Below, piece by piece: positions 5,722-5,988 of a DNA stretch of 5,988 nucleotides. Origin of the DNA: an uncultured Collinsella sp. (GTDB taxonomy: Bacteria > Actinomycetota > Coriobacteriia > Coriobacteriales > Coriobacteriaceae). A program made the translations under genes and the position numbers. The notes beneath the pieces were generated by a model. The model was given only the letters and a program-made list of their open reading frames with translations. It searched no databases and was not told where the DNA came from. The stretch is taken from positions 1 to 5,988 of the forward strand of contig UQVD01000103.1 of the NCBI GenBank assembly GCA_900544385.1, written 5' to 3'. Position 1 is the stretch's first letter. Each line of letters begins with the position of its first letter.

Positions 5722-5744
5722 GTTGGTGGCTCCTTTCGTGATGC
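5675..5744 (-). promoter_or_regulatory. Leader RNA fold that places the leader-peptide ribosome site in a bulge
   Basis: In the transcript, GCATCACG (5744-5737) can pair with CGTGATGC (5682-5675). Inside it, CCACCA (5729-5724) can pair with TGGTGG (5688-5683). The unpaired bulge between the two stems is exactly the 7-base Shine-Dalgarno AAAGGAG (5736-5730), and the inner stem takes up Trp codons. This fits an initial leader structure that the translating ribosome opens. It is based on complementarity only, without energy calculation. Confidence 0.45.
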
Positions 5745-5779
5745 CGTGGCGCGGTCGCACCTAGTTACTGTTGCGCTGC

Positions 5780-5788
5780 ACTATAGCA
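5780..5788 (-). promoter_or_regulatory. Probable extended -10 promoter of the transporter operon
   Basis: On the - strand, TGCTATAGT (5788-5780) gives an extended -10 (TGn followed by TATAGT). Transcription would start near 5773, leaving about 52 bases before the leader-peptide ATG. The expected -35 position (5803-5808) reads TCCCCG, a poor match, as tolerated by extended -10 promoters. An A/T-rich palindrome lies immediately upstream. Confidence 0.5.
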
Positions 5789-5807
5789 CAGCGAAGTGTG
5801 TGCGGGG

Positions 5808-5828
5808 AAATCTTTTTTAAAAAGATTT
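5808..5828. repeat. A/T-rich palindrome upstream of the transporter promoter
   Basis: Arms AAATCTTTTT (5808-5817) and AAAAAGATTT (5819-5828) are perfectly complementary around one central base. Relative to a start near 5773 this spans about -35 to -55, the place for an UP element or an upstream operator. It may also contribute a T-run to the hairpin at 5831-5845 for transcripts arriving from the right. Confidence 0.5.
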
Positions 5829-5830
5829 CA

Positions 5831-5845
5831 GGCGGGTTTCCCGCC
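5831..5845. terminator. Short GC hairpin, possible part of a terminator
   Basis: GGCGGG (5831-5836) pairs with CCCGCC (5840-5845) around a 3-base loop. On the - strand it is followed, after a 7-base gap, by a run of five Ts (5823-5819). The gap is longer than in a classical terminator, so it is at best a weak or auxiliary terminator for the - strand gene ending at 5909. Confidence 0.3.
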
Positions 5846-5859
5846 GGTCAAAAGAGCGG

Positions 5860-5901
5860 GCTGAGCGGGCGAGGCTGCCATTGCTGCCTTGTCCGCTCAG
5901 C
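5860..5901 (-). terminator. Hairpin downstream of the right-edge gene, possible terminator
   Basis: Arms 5860-5874 and 5887-5901 are complementary at 13 of 15 positions around a 12-base loop. The two exceptions are G-U pairs in + strand RNA and C-A mismatches in - strand RNA. It begins 8 bases after the stop of the right-edge - strand gene. On that strand a TTTT (5853-5850) follows after a few bases. It probably ends that transcript before the transporter promoter. Confidence 0.45.
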
Positions 5902-5908
5902 TAAGACG

Positions 5909-5975
5909 TTACTCCTTATTGCGACGGTAGAGGAAGTAACCGCCCGCGGAGATGACGGCAACGCCAGCGATGGCG
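5909..5975 (-). CDS. C-terminal fragment of a membrane- or cell-wall-anchored protein (5' partial)
   Basis: Only the last 21 codons are in the window, ending in TAA at 5911-5909. They read AIAGVAVISAGGYFLYRRNKE: a hydrophobic glycine/alanine-rich segment followed by a short positively charged tail (RRNKE). This is how sortase substrates of Gram-positive bacteria and many single-pass membrane proteins end. The LPxTG-type motif, if present, would lie beyond the contig end. The frame is cut by adapter at 5976, so nothing can be said of the extracellular part. It is a separate transcription unit upstream of the transporter operon. The identification is weak because only the tail is visible. Confidence 0.5.
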
Positions 5976-5988
5976 CTGTCTCTTATAC
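5976..5988 (-). other. Nextera/Tn5 mosaic-end remnant at right end
   Basis: CTGTCTCTTATAC is the reverse complement of the first transposon-proximal 13 bases of the Tn5 mosaic end used in Nextera libraries. Like bases 1-26 it is library sequence and must be trimmed. It truncates the right-edge gene artificially. Confidence 0.95.

Noticed and set aside
5750..5763. T-box-like string (TAGGTGCGACCGCG) in the transporter leader
   Set aside because: It resembles the T-box core at about 11 of 14 positions. However, it lies at the 5' end of the leader, about 10 bases from the predicted start, with no room for Stem I and no adjacent antiterminator, and the Trp-codon peptide explains the regulation better.
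1..5988. CRISPR arrays, tRNA, rRNA, complete transposase genes
   Set aside because: No spaced direct-repeat arrays, tRNA-like folds, rRNA sequence or transposase frames were seen on either strand.

Overview
The window is a 5,988-base contig, GC-rich and strongly codon-biased. It most likely comes from a Coriobacteriia actinobacterium, probably Collinsella or a close relative. That placement rests on gene character and recall of similar genomes, not on a search. Both ends carry Nextera/Tn5 transposon adapter sequence (1-26 and 5976-5988), so the biological sequence is 27-5975 and the contig ends are library-insert ends.

Left block, + strand (27-2105): a 5'-truncated ATP-grasp carboxylate-amine ligase is followed by an aspartate/glutamate-family racemase with both catalytic cysteines. 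This is the arrangement of D-aspartate ligase plus aspartate racemase known from Enterococcus faecium. The likely job is making D-Asp and attaching it to a peptidoglycan precursor side chain. A hairpin and a possible weak promoter lie between the two genes. A strong bidirectional terminator (2165-2202) separates this block from the convergent operon.

Right block, - strand (5788 down to 2231): one ECF-type transporter operon is read right to left. It has an extended -10 promoter, a leader RNA, a small membrane S component (190 aa), a fused double ATPase EcfA (583 aa) and the transmembrane coupling protein EcfT (248 aa). EcfT overlaps the end of EcfA. The leader is the centrepiece. It encodes a 22-residue peptide with a good Shine-Dalgarno and three consecutive Trp codons, followed by a strong intrinsic terminator with a TTCG loop before the S-component gene. 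This is the layout of ribosome-mediated tryptophan attenuation, and it predicts that the transporter imports tryptophan or a close relative. A 20-of-21-base inverted repeat brackets the terminator, and an 8-base word occurs in three places where it can form competing pairings. The details of switching may therefore differ from the textbook trp leader.

The 197-base spacer between the S component and ecfA (4739-4935) holds a 103-base imperfect long hairpin and a separate REP-like palindrome with 14-bp arms, both resembling dispersed intergenic repeats. At the far right, 5909-5975 is the C-terminal tail of another - strand gene: a membrane segment plus a basic end, as in a sortase-anchored or single-pass membrane protein. 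It is followed by terminator-like hairpins before the transporter promoter.
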